A DNA stretch of 64,000 bases from Ascoidea rubescens DSM 1968. Taxonomy: Eukaryota > Ascomycota > Saccharomycetes > Ascoideales > Ascoideaceae. The notes under the pieces were generated by a model. The model worked only from the letters and a program-made list of their open reading frames with translations, made no database searches and was not told the DNA's origin. The translations under genes were made by a program, and so were the position numbers. Location: positions 398,439-462,438 of the forward strand of contig NW_017962914.1 in NCBI RefSeq assembly GCF_001661345.1, read 5' to 3'. This document shows, one piece after another, positions 51,600 to 62,949 of the stretch. Each line of letters starts with the position of its first letter. Position 1 is the stretch's first letter.

Positions 51600-54500
51600 A
51601 ATACGGCGTCATTACCAATAAGAAAATGCTATGGAGGACGAATCTCATTAGTCATAAGAAATTTATTCCTTTGAAGAGTAAGAACTTCATTAAATTATGG
51701 ATGCTTTCCTTTGTGCACAAGCAGCTTGGTAAACAAGACATATTTGATTCAAACTCTTAGCGACCAGCAGATTCGGATTCTTGTGATATTGCCGGTGTGA
51801 TAATAGAAACAGCAAGCACACCAATCATTTTGAAAACGTACGTACCGCGCTTACTGATTTTTGTACGAGCACGAAAGTGCGATGAAGTCCTACAATGAGA
51901 AACGAACATCACTGCAAACAATCCTTCAAGACAAGTCCAACAACCGTTTGTCCTTGCAGTGTTCAGGCGTCGAATAATCTTCCTAAACAAGCAGACACAA
52001 CATCTCAAGAAACGCCGCTGAAGAAACAAAATTATCCCGCCACCTCCATTCAGGGCTATCAGAATCGCCTTCGATCGAAAAGGAATGCAAAAGTGGAATA
52101 AAAACTTTCAAAAATAATATTGTCATCTGCGTTAAGAAACAGTGGAACTCATTTCCAACATCCCAGTATCAATCAAAAAACTACCCATATCTAAAATTCT
52201 ATCATGCGGGACAAAGAAGGCGGTGAGCGCAGTTATTCAACTCCGCACAAGACAGTTTATTGATGAAGACATCTAGGCAAGAGCTGACTAAATGAACCGC
52301 AACCGAATCGATTGCTCCTCCTTGAGACAGAAAATAATTTATTATATTTTTAAATGACCGGGCAAGCCAATCCCTACAATTCTTTCACAGATTCGAAAAC
52401 GTGTTTGTCACGAAGTGGACCCAGATGTTAATTACCCATCGCTAGGCACTAAATCGGGCTTACGCAGACTAATTAGATTTTTTTCTTTTCGAACGAGACT
52501 GGAGATACATTTAACTCCAGCATGCATCTTCCCACAGGTTACACTCCTGTCGATCATATGATATATCAAGCATTTAAACTGATTTCATCATTTCTCCTGT
52601 GAATCAAGCAAAATTCCTTTCACTTTTTATATTACATATCAAATGCACCGCGCATGACTCCCAATAGTGTAAGCTTTTAGCAGCGATTTTATAAAATCTG
52701 AAAATGAAAGAAAAACCAAGCTGATCGTTTTCAGGTAGGACCTAGTATGGGTTAGCGTTATCCGCTGTAGCCTACAAATTGGAGTTTTCTATTTTTAATT
52801 GTTGAGTCTTCCATTGGGCGGTGATCGCCAAAGATTCACTGATACCTGGGTTACTTTGAACAACAACAAGTCCTTGAAAGCGACCCCAAAAAACTCAATG
52901 ATCCTTCATTTTAAACAAACAATGTGATATGATGTGACCAGATTCACTACCGCTATTCATGATCCTGCAAGACAATGGACATGCGCATAGAATCAGAGCA
53001 TGGAGTGGTGTTTGTTTGTTGAAAGATGAATCGGACCAAAGACAGCTGAAAGTCACTCAAACCAAAATGACCCCAAAGCATTAAGCATTGTCTACCACCA
53101 ACAAAGAGAGATGTTTGAGTCGGCAATTGATTTCGGTAATTTACAAATATTGATATCATAGTGAAGATTAGCAAAATCTGGAAGGTGCTTCATATACATT
53201 TCACAGAGATATTTCACCATGAAGTAATGCGCCTCTTTCATCCACTTAAAGATCCTTCAATGACTGTCATGCGGAACAGCAAGAAGACTCCATCATTTTC
53301 ATACATAGTTAGTGCACCAAAAGATTTATTATTATGTATATCTTGAAGGTGGGAACAACGTTGAAAACTAGCCTGGCTTTAGGACAATCACCGGTTGGTA
53401 TGGAGCACATTGTGTACACCCTAAAATAGGCAACTGCCTTTTGTAAAATGTAAATCAACTAAAAAAGTAATATTGTTTTGCTGAATCACCTGAAGCTTTG
53501 ATTTGCAAACAACACTCCGGACAGGTTGTAGAAAAATTGGATTAACAGTGCTAGCGGCAATAAAGGCAGCAGCCAAATTTTGCCAAAAGTCCTCTCTTTA
53601 TTGGTTTCACTTAAATAATTTGTAAACCACTTGAGTACATTCCTAGCGTCATAAGGATCCTTTTCACGAATTTCTCTCATTCCAGCACATTTGTTTTCAT
53701 CAGCTCTAGCACCAAAGATACAGTGAGCGGCTTCGTTATTATCATCGGAGGATGGAACCGAGTTTAATGTCTCCAATGCAGTTTCATTATCACCATTCGT
53801 TTTTAATCAATAAAGACCATCTCAACATAATTATGATCTTCATTGAAGCTCATATTTGATGTATCAGTCCAGGCAGTTGTAGTTGGGTGTCTATGTCCTT
53901 GATAGCAGTGCACTGATTTGAGGCCATAACAAGAGCGGCATTTTGTGCGCTGCAACGCAAGATTGAATATCTTTTTTTGCGGCAGGAAATGATGGATCCT
54001 TCAAAGGAAATTTTGTTTCATCAACCAAACGAGATGAGCTTACTAGAACGCAGCTAATGACAATTTTACAAACCGCAATGCTTTCCACACATGAAGTACC
54101 CAACAAAGGAATTGAGGACACTTGTGCAATTTTGGACTTACTGTGAGAAAATTGATACTGAGCTCAGCGTCGCTGATGAGTTGATTTGGACCGTTATTAC
54201 CGCACTGTTCAAATGTGTCAATAAATTGGTTCAAGCATTAAAACGTAGAAAATTTTGGTTTTTGATGCTTAGGTTGTTTTGCTGTATCGCAATATTTTTA
54301 TTTGTTAATTTTCTTGCTGCGTATGTTACAGCATTGATTAGTTTTATCTCACTGACTTAAATGGTATGGTGTTTACAATCATAATAATTAAATTCTATTC
54401 CTGGATTCGCTTTCATCCTTCAAATTTTTATGTTGGTTGTATATAGTACTTGCACTTTGATTTAATTTATTCGGTCTTTGATCATTCTGTTGGTTAATTA

Positions 54501-56900
54501 TTTTCAAGTATTCAATTATATCTCGTTGTCCCAGATTGTAACTTCCGAAGTTTTTGTGAACAAAAGGTACACGTATATTAACAAGCAGGCAAACTACCAA
54601 ACAGGCAGCTAATGCTTTGGACGCGCAAAGCAATGGAACTTCGCATCGCTCATTGCTTGAAAAGTAAGATGATTCTTCTTTGTGCAACACATAGAGCAGC
54701 CTTCAATACCGAACTATATTGGTGACTCGACAATGTCCTCCTCTAAGAAGCTGTGCCTGGGATTGGAAGACGCTCCACAGTCTCCTTGATCGGCTATGCG
54801 GAAACCATATTCTACCTTCACATGTGGTAACCCCTCCGCCAAGATAACAGTTGGTTGTATAGTCTTGAAAAAGTTTGAGGACATTCACCGACTGTCCGAC
54901 GTCCAGATACTCAGTAATGAGGAGCTGTTTTGATCCGGCCGGATGCCTTTAGTGAGTTCCTCGGTAGTAGTCATCAGCTTTCTCTCGTGTCGGTCTGTGA
55001 TCTATCTTTGATACGTATATTTGGGGCAGGCAAAATGTTCTTAGTTTTTCTGCAGTGAATATTATAGTTTTGAATATCGTTATGGATTCGGTAGAACAAG
55101 AGCAAACTGCGGGCAGTTCACGGTCGATTAATTGAACATGATTTTTCGGAGTTCATCACAGGAATTGCTGTGCCTAACATGAATCAATCGCAGAAGTATC
55201 TCAGCTGTATTAAATATAAATGATATTGTTAATGGCCACTGAAGTGAAAAGGAAACTGTAGGCACTCGTGGGCAATAGTCGCGGATCTGAATTTGCCGAT
55301 AGACGGGTTTAGGTTGTGGAATCAATCGATGGATTGTGCTTTCTCGCAGCATTTTGGTATTCTTGAGATACTAATTTTTTTGCTGGGTATCAATGGCCAT
55401 ATCATGGTGCGGCTTGAAACATCCACCGATGTTCTGCTGAAGAAGTGCAAAGAAATTGGCACTGCATTGTATTAATGGTTCAATATCTTCTTATTAGAAC
55501 TGCATTTAACTTGGTCGTGCGCAGAATGCCGCCTCCTCCTTCGACATAGTGTGGATGCCACCACAGTATTTTGGCTGGCGTTGCAGAAGATGAAACATCA
55601 GAGAGTAAATGTTTGGTCTACCTAAAGCTGTTCAACTTTCAAGGAAGCAGAGAGGCTGGGCCAGCCGTCCTGCTGGCTTGGTATGTTTCGAACATTCTAA
55701 TGACTGAGGCGGGAACAAAAGCTGTGACTCCAGTGCAGCTCAGCGGCTATATCAGTACTGATATTAAGGGCCCAATTAATTATTTCAATTACCCTTCTAC
55801 ATTCAACTTGGATATGTTCTCACCAATCACAGAAGACCCAAATATAAGCGGTAGAGTTCTCACTTTCTCATTGGGTTCTGCACTGTTGCCTTCACGTTAG
55901 GAAAGGCAGAAAATATTAATATTGATGCTGATGTGTCAGCGAAAGCCCTTCGTTTTCCTGTGTTAACATATCATACTAAATTCAATATTGAAGTCACTCA
56001 TTGTAGTTCGAGGTTTGTTCTTGAGTCCAGTTGGATTCCAGTGATGTGGTGCTATGTCTGTGAGCTCCTTCTGATTAAGCTGAAATATCGCTAAGCGATT
56101 GCTTGACTTCCTCTACAAGAACTATGTCTACCATGGCTACAGGGTGATTGGGGTGGTTCTTTCATTTCAAATAATTTGAAGGTGACTAAAGAATTTATAA
56201 ATAACGGTATGTATATTTGTTTTGAGTATTCCATGTTACCGATGCATTTCAATTCGTCTGTAACTTTTGTTTTGAATATGAAAAGTGACTGCGTCCGGAA
56301 CAGTGCGTAAAGTTGATTCGTGTTGATGAACAGGCCATCAGCAGAGCAACCAAAGGTCACTGATATTGTTTTGGGAACTCAAGGGAATGAACTGGCCTTG
56401 CTTCAAACGGTTGAAAAAAAAGAACGTCATTCTCAGTAAACCGAAGAAGACATTATTTAGTGGTCGAGCGCTTCCTATTTCACATTGGCTTTTGCAACAT
56501 AGCTGAGCATGGCAATTGATTCCACTCCACTTCAGTCCTGCAGATCGCAAATATTCTTGGTTTTCACTCACTGCTGGTAACCTCTCAGCCCACAATCACG
56601 GTCATCGCAGGTTCTCTAAACACTTCGACTTCATTGAGCACATCGTTTGCAGTCTGGTTTCTGAGTTAGGTGAGAATGAAGCAATCCGGCTGGAGCCTAT
56701 GACACTGCTTCTCGGTTTGTGGTTGTAGGAGCGATTCAGTAAAAATCTATTAAGATAACGTCCTATGAAGATTATAGAGAATGTCAATAGATAGCCAAAT
56801 TCATTTATCGGTAACTGTCTTACATCTGACACAGTCATGCAACTCACCAATGCCCAATTGCGAGAATGCAAACGTAGAAATTTGGGAGGACCACAACAGA
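51600..56900 (-). mobile_element. Copia I: protease to RNase H (broken)
   Basis: The pol domain order is nearly complete. Protease at 56091-56360: LFINTNQLYALFRTQ, then DELKCIGNMEYSKQIYIPLF, like 'DSG...H......F' and 'L.V.G.G.I......I.L'. Integrase at about 55630-55790: CTGVTAFVPASVIRMFETYQ, like 'SGY.AF...V.....FE.Y'. Linker at about 53970-54020: ETKFPLKDPSFPAAKKDIQS. RT at 52953-53280: CEMYMKHLPDFANLHYD, then LMLWGHFGLSDFQL, like 'E.YM..PP.F' and 'LWY..L..FL'. RNase H at 51757-51890: TKISKRGTYVFKMIGVLAVS, like 'RKS.SGYVFK..G..VSW'. The plus-strand ORFs 53161-53346 and 55571-55900 are shadows of it. Many breaks; old. Confidence 0.8.
56091..56360 (-). pseudogene. Copia I protease fragment
   Basis: This 89-codon open stretch begins TFGCSADGLFINTNQLYALF, matching 'DSG.S.H......F' of copia aspartic protease. 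ELKCIGNMEYSKQIYIPLF continues it in the order of the family. The catalytic triad is not in the standard DSG form here. Its position, about 0.5 kb upstream of the integrase core trace, agrees with copia order. Confidence 0.55.
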
Positions 56901-57978
56901 CCCCCTTGACCCAGTAGGACGAACTTAGAGGGTGAAGGCAAAGTAGTGAAACACTTCACCTAGACTGCAAACATCTGCTCGCTTCATCGAAGTGCATATT
57001 TTGTGTGGGTGCGCGTCATGATGTCCAATGATGCGCTCACGCTGGTTGCGAAATCAGTTTGAATCTTTCATCAAGCTTTCATAAGATCATATTTTGGGGT
57101 TAGAGATAAGGGTGATTTCCTAATATTGGCAACTGCGTTCCACTTGCTCGGCTCTTCTGACTTTTGATGCAATAAGGGACAGCGGGCTCTTATGCTTTGG
57201 TCTTTTAAAACTTTACGCGAAACTTCATTAGGTCCGTTGTTGGTGATCACCCCATTTTTGTAAGCACTGTACTGGTTATTATGATCGACTGCTAATCACA
57301 GGGAGAACCCAAAAATAAATCAATAGATAAGAGATTAACAAAGTCAACAAAATGCAATGAAAAAGCAAGGTAATTTTAACAACAGCATCGAGGGTTCTCA
57401 AAAACAGTTGATAATTGGCAACAGTATTAAATTCTAATTGCGGCCACAATAGTATCACCGCAGTCACTCAATCAAGCCAATAATGATTCTGTATCATCAG
57501 CAACAATTAACTAAAAAACAAATATTAATAAGATAAAACAAAACGACGGAAACAATATATCGATGGTATCAACCATCGACTAATTAAAGCTCATTATTGA
57601 GATGCTTGGACACTGCACACCAAAGTATCTCGGACGACATATCAGCGACCGTCGTTTTACTATCACCTGTTACAACAGTAAATGAAACATTGAAATCTTC
57701 ACATATCAAATGGTTCATGACTAGAATGTTTTTGTAGTATAACTGATTTACGGGCTGGATAGCCAAGCTGATATGGCCATCACAAACACAATGGTAAATT
57801 GCTTATTCTATTTTTGCAACAATTATTTAAAGACCGGCACTCAGATCCCAGCATCGCTGACTGCTTTAGTAGGTGAAACGAATTAAGCTTGAGAGGCCAG
57901 CAGTACCGGTCATCGATGCTTCGTTGGGAGTCTAGTAACTGGCCTTGGAATAATAAAGAGCATATGAGCACCAACTAA

Positions 57979-58020
57979 TTTTTAATCACCATCGTCACCA
58001 GCCCAATCTTTGTCAAAGCA
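57979..58020 (-). pseudogene. Copia D RNase H DWAGD site
   Basis: ECFDKDWAGDDG matches the copia signature 'GYSDADWAGD'. This is the site used to recognise the other copies: GDWGSDQ (A), DSDWASE (B), DSDSASD (C), DSNWANG (F) and DSDWAGG (G). The spread of variants shows that the copies are not recent duplicates of one another. Confidence 0.85.
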
Positions 58021-58689
58021 CTCAACTAACTCAACTACTATATCATCTTTGTAATGAACGGTTGAAGTACGTCTGTTTTGATACTGAATCAGTGTTTCAG
58101 CGCTCTTCCGAATGATATCGCATGGTGGTCTTTGATATTAAATCATGATCCCATGAAGAATAAAAATATCAATTCGAAATCAATTTTGAGCAAAGCAGCC
58201 ACAATGCAAAATAAAATGGTTTACGTGACGACGTTTCAGCATGCACCTTTGAGCCATGAGCTTTGACTACAACTATGTACGGGACAATTGTCATTTGGAT
58301 TGCCTGCATAATAAAGACATACATTTAAAACTGTTGAACTAATATTCTGAAGTTCGTTCCCACTCATAGTGAAATTGCTTCGTTAGTTTGTCCAACATTA
58401 GGACCTAGTCATCCACACTGAAAAACACCTAGGTCATTCATTTTTAACATCGAACTCAGATATTAATTCACCAGCTTCTCCCTATGATCGATTACTCAGG
58501 CACTAAAACGATCACTAAGATATGATCCTAGCATCCAGAGAAGTTTGATTCCTTGAAAGCAAATTGTACGAGGTTTCGCTGAAACACCTTGAGACGCAAT
58601 TCATCCGAGATCATTAAGCATTCTCTATTCCAAGAAAACCATGCGAGCCCGCGTTGAAAAATTCATAGGTGATGTGTTTAAACGAACGG

Positions 58690-58930
58690 AGCAGTCGTAT
58701 CATTAAAAAATCAAGAAAATTTTTTTATGAGAATTTCGCCGCCGATATCACCATTGAAAAATGTCGTTGTGACGTCAATTTGATCGATCTTGAGTCGATG
58801 TGTTGGTGCATCAAGAAGAAAGACTCTAGCACAATCGACGGTTGTTACGGCACTAGCTATTCAAATAAAATCATTTCCATCATCCTGACCAAACCCATTA
58901 CCAACAAGTCGCGCATTTGCGAAGTCACCA
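58690..58930 (-). pseudogene. Copia D reverse transcriptase core
   Basis: This has the strongest single RT signature in the window: KIDQIDVTTTFFNGDIGG with the first catalytic aspartate region 'DV.TAF.NGD' intact in pattern, preceded by the 'ARLV..GF.Q' segment at the normal distance. The plus-strand ORF 58669-58938 is its antisense shadow. Confidence 0.85.
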
Positions 58931-60889
58931 GTTGGTAGTCACGTCATTAAAAACAGCAGACCATAGCCAAAGAATCTATTTCAAAGGAACCGTCAACCAT
59001 CATGTAAGTACAGTTGGCAAGCATTGGGTGAAGCCGTGATCGACAACCATCTTTACATCTCAGGTCCCAATGATTAGTGTAACCAAAGCGGCGGCAACAA
59101 GAGCAGCTGCTGCTGAAGCCATAAAAGACTTCTCATTAACAGAATAACTCGAATCACTTGTTAATCATTCAAATTAAATTTCAAAGTCCTCAAAATATTT
59201 TTCAAGAAGAGTTTTGGATCCACAAGTTAGTTCTTAACACATTCAGCAACTTTTTTAGCTTCAACAACTTCTTCAGAATCATCTTTGATTCCAACCGAAT
59301 CTTTTGAACTCAGTTCATTGTCATTGATAGAATTTTTTCTTTTCTTCATGTAAAGTGATGTCAATATATTCATGATTCTCATTGGAGTTATCTGTTGATG
59401 TATCTTCAATATCAATTGCAGTGGTGATATTTTTGTGATTGATCACATTGGACAGATTTTCTCTATAACACCAGCCACAAGAGGTGGCACGGCAGCGGCA
59501 AATGAAATCGATTGATTATTGGCATCAAATGATGGATCTTTCAATGAAAATGTATCTTCTTTAAAAGGCCCAGAGGAACTAGCAGTAAAATAGCTGTTAT
59601 GAAATTTGTCCACATGGTGCGGTTTTCTACCCAAGGAGTACGAGACAAATATACAAAAGAGACTTTCATCCTCTAATTTCGGTTACCTGATTCTTTGGGA
59701 GCATGGCATAAGCAGCACAAAAACCCACCCTCAACAGAATAGCAGCTAATTTACGTTCTTCAGGTAATTTAAATGATGTTGAAGAAGAAGCTCCATTTTC
59801 AGTGGGAATCAAAATCATCAATTGCACTGCCTAAATCATATCTTCATTTCAGCAGAAGACAAAGATCTTTCAATTAATTAATATTATGCAGGCCCTACTC
59901 TTGATTTTTCCATCAGACAATTCAGCGACCAAAATATCATGTGATTTAGTGCAAAGTGCCAATTGCAGTGGGGTACTTTCAAATTGACTAAAATAAGTGA
60001 ACTGCTTGAATCAAAACTTGTTATCGAATCACACATTAATGACTATTTAATTCGCTATTGGTCAAGCAGATCCAATATGACATACCAACCTGGCAACCAC
60101 TACGGATCGTGTATCAACTGCAACATTAACATTATATCACAGGTAGTGAGCAACAATGGTATGAATATAATCACTCTTATCAGCAACAACAAGTGAATGT
60201 TATTCAACAATATCTACTTGAAATACTTCAAAAGCACCAGTGGCCTGTTTTCCAGAGGGCATCTTGATAATCCAGGTGGTACTTCAGTTAGAAATGACTC
60301 CGAGATTGATCCGCCAGACGAAAAAAAACGTTGGATGTTTGCCTTATTTCATTCATTACCCTTAGCTAGATGAGCTCAAACCTCATTCAAAATTCGTAGT
60401 GATTAAAGCATGAGCAAATGACGCAGCAGGACAACCATCTAGCTTTTACGCCGCTCTCTTGGCAGCTATATCACTATTCAACTTCACACGATGAACGTCG
60501 AGTGAAAACTGGGCGTTTCAATTCGTAGGAACTTCGACTGACATTAAAAATAAAGGATCGGCAAGATCTCAAACATTTTCCGATGGTAGGCCTTACCATG
60601 GGGACCCAGTTTCAGATCCGTTGACACCATTGATAATGCCTCGGATACCAACAATCTGACATGAGAGCTAAAAAGAGTGGCCAAATGAATCGGCGAAACA
60701 TCTAGAAGGCGCAAGGCCCCGAAATTGTAATTGAAGCTCTTCAAATGCAACCTCATCTAGGTTAATACTTTCAACGACTATGCAAACAGAGAATCAGTAA
60801 CTTGAATGGCATGCAAAACCACCACAGCGGGCGAAGAATTAGCCGGAACTGATGCTCCAGCGGAACTGGTGGTGGTTCCCAAACCACAC

Positions 60890-60940
60890 TCACTAATATG
60901 GCAGAGAGTGAGAGTGAGAGCGACAGTATGTCATGCTGTG
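60890..60940. repeat. Short GA-rich simple repeat
   Basis: An imperfect gagagtgagagtgagagcga tract lies at about 60903-60922. It is a small microsatellite-like patch inside copia D. Confidence 0.6.
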
Positions 60941-61899
60941 GCCTGTTGGCTTCTTCAATGGATTGTTAACATCAAAGAAGAACGAGGTGATATTGAGCTA
61001 CCAGCAAAAGCATCATCACTAACATGATTTGCCAAAGTAATTTCTTCGGTAGACGGAATTTCTCCAAGGTCAGTACATTCAGAAAGATCCCTTTCTTGCT
61101 AGGGGGAGTGCAAAATTGAAACAACATGGATAAAGGCAGCAAGTTGCTCTTTATTGTAGTCCATTAGAATATAGCAAGATAATTCATCACAGACTTCATT
61201 GCAAATCCCTTTACCGACTTATGCATTTCTCCATTAAACAGATATCAGTGACCAGCGTTTCATAACTGTTGCCCAATAACCAATAGTGCCAGAATCGTTC
61301 GCCAAGCTCGCATATCCTTCGTGGCCATTCCACCCGATGTAAGGCACCACTTCCCTTTCACCAAAAAGTATTTTTGCGGTAACCACCCGATGGCAAATCG
61401 AATCTAAAGCCCTCTTTGTTTTTTCTAAATGGTGATCAACGGCAATATTATCGCCTTTCGTGAAAAATGGCTGAAGGAACGCACCTCACGGAGCTGCTTT
61501 GAGATTGAAGGCCAAAGGCTAAATACCGACATTAGCCGCATCACTAAGTATCTCTGATTTCGGCCGGTTAGCATTTGCAATTTCCAAAATAGTCTGTTTA
61601 CATGAATGCAGGATGGTTTATAGAGGTAGCGACGTTTATCAAAATGAAAGGACATAGGAGTCATCGCCAGGATTTGTTATACAGAGCTGGGTTGAGTACA
61701 CAGAAAATATAGAGCAGACGGCTATCCCCTACCAAGGAGGCCAAATGAAGACGTGTAGCGGCTTAAGAAGATAGACATCGCGCTGCTGCGGTAACTCTTT
61801 GTAATCCAAGTTAGTTTGCAAGAATGAGCATGGATCACTGTTGTTCGTTCTTCATCCCAAACGACGTTTTTACCTTGGCGAAATATCATCCGTTGCCTT

Positions 61900-62800
61900 T
61901 GGCAAAGCAGGGTACTTTTTACTGACAGAATCAGTCGTAGACGCACAGTTGTAAATACTCATCAGAAACAATATGTTTGTAGAAAGAATCAAAGTGGCCT
62001 TCTTTACTTCAATGTCACTTTTCGTCGGCTGCTCGCTATTCTGTTTCACTGCGCGAACGAATCAAGCGGTTACATATTGTAATATCAATATCTTTGGAGA
62101 GCCATCAAAAGCTGCTGAAATTTCTGCAGGACCTAGTACAAACGTTTACCCCGCTGCTATGAAAACTAACGGGTTTAGTGGCCGAATGAATATGTCTTGT
62201 AGTCAGCAGGTATGTCTGGATTCAGGTTTTCAGAATTTGTCAGTGATTTACATTCGAGAGATAGGGCGATCATCCCCAGATCCATTTAAAAAGGGTTCTC
62301 TATCACTTACATGTTGTAATATATTCTATGGTTTGTTAACAGAAATAATTTTGCTGCATTCCCAACAGCACGGCTGCAATTAGTATTTTTTAATTAGAAT
62401 TGATAAAAGTCACAATCCCCATTCAACTATTTTAAATTGCGAGATTGAGAAAATTCAATCAGTTGTCCGAGATCAGACGTCGCAAAAAGTAGAAGCCGCA
62501 TTTTTCAAAAAATGTAAATAGGTGGTGGAGTAAACCAATCTTGCAGCAGCTGGTCATCCAAATTATATACCAAATGTAGGTATCTTCCAATTTAAGGCAA
62601 ATTTATTGATATGAAACATTAGTTTTTGTAGTTGAGTCCCTAGCAAGAGTGTTGTTATTTTGCGACACCCTACCGGTCTGGTTGGCTTAATGTATTTGAT
62701 TAGATACTGCAACCCCAACATATATAAGTTGATCTTAATGACATTAACAATTGGTAAAGTCAAGCTGATTCACATTTTTTCACAGAGATGATACTATTAG
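61900..62800 (-). mobile_element. Copia N: RT end and RNase H (broken)
   Basis: GLQYLIKYIKPTRPVG (62563-62763) matches the RT end 'G.LQYL...TRPDI'. NPLVFIAAG and then PAEISAAFDGSPKILIL (about 62070-62160) resemble RNase H 'P..W.S..Q' and 'EAEY.A...A.KE..WL'. The plus-strand ORF 61973-62383 lies opposite this RNase H. Copia N stops near the gag side of copia D and is itself bounded upstream by the end of copia O. Many breaks; old. Confidence 0.6.
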
Positions 62801-62949
62801 AATTGCAAATCGTACCAGCCCCTAATTTGAAGAAAATAAAAGTATTGTGAAAGATATTAGGCAAAAGAATTATGCACTAAAATTGATGACGGTCTTTCAT
62901 TGTTTCAAAAGATACTCAGCTCAATCGTGGGTGAAGGAAAAATCACTCT

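Larger units (their letters stand above)
57600..61660 (-). mobile_element. Copia D: gag to C-terminus, best-kept RT (broken)
   Basis: RT shows NARLVGNGFGQDDGNDF (about 58865-58925), like 'YKARLVAKGF.Q..GID', and KIDQIDVTTTFFNGDIGG (58738-58795), like 'H.MDVKTAFLNGDL.E'. VFFSVDD (about 58400-58430) is the YVDD site. RNase H shows ECFDKDWAGDDG (57980-58020), close to 'GY.DADWAGD'. TTVADMSSEIL (about 57620-57660) is the C-terminal motif. The pre-RT linker is KEDTFSLKDPSFDANN (about 59525-59575), related to LKDPSFPAAKK of copia I. Integrase (LLDVSPIHLATLFSSHVR) lies at 60544-60756, and gag-like sequence may lie at 61425-61664. Many breaks; old, but the clearest copy. Confidence 0.85.

Noticed and set aside
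53161-53346. Plus-strand ORF with an LKDPS motif, first taken for another pre-RT linker
   Set aside because: The minus strand here is the RT of copia I (EMYMKHLPDF), and the similarity is short and in the wrong setting.
55571-55900. 109-codon plus-strand ORF
   Set aside because: The opposite strand reads as the integrase region of copia I (VTAFVPASVIRMFETYQ), so this is a shadow.
58669-58938. 89-codon plus-strand ORF
   Set aside because: It is exactly antisense to the RT core of copia D, which has clear family motifs.
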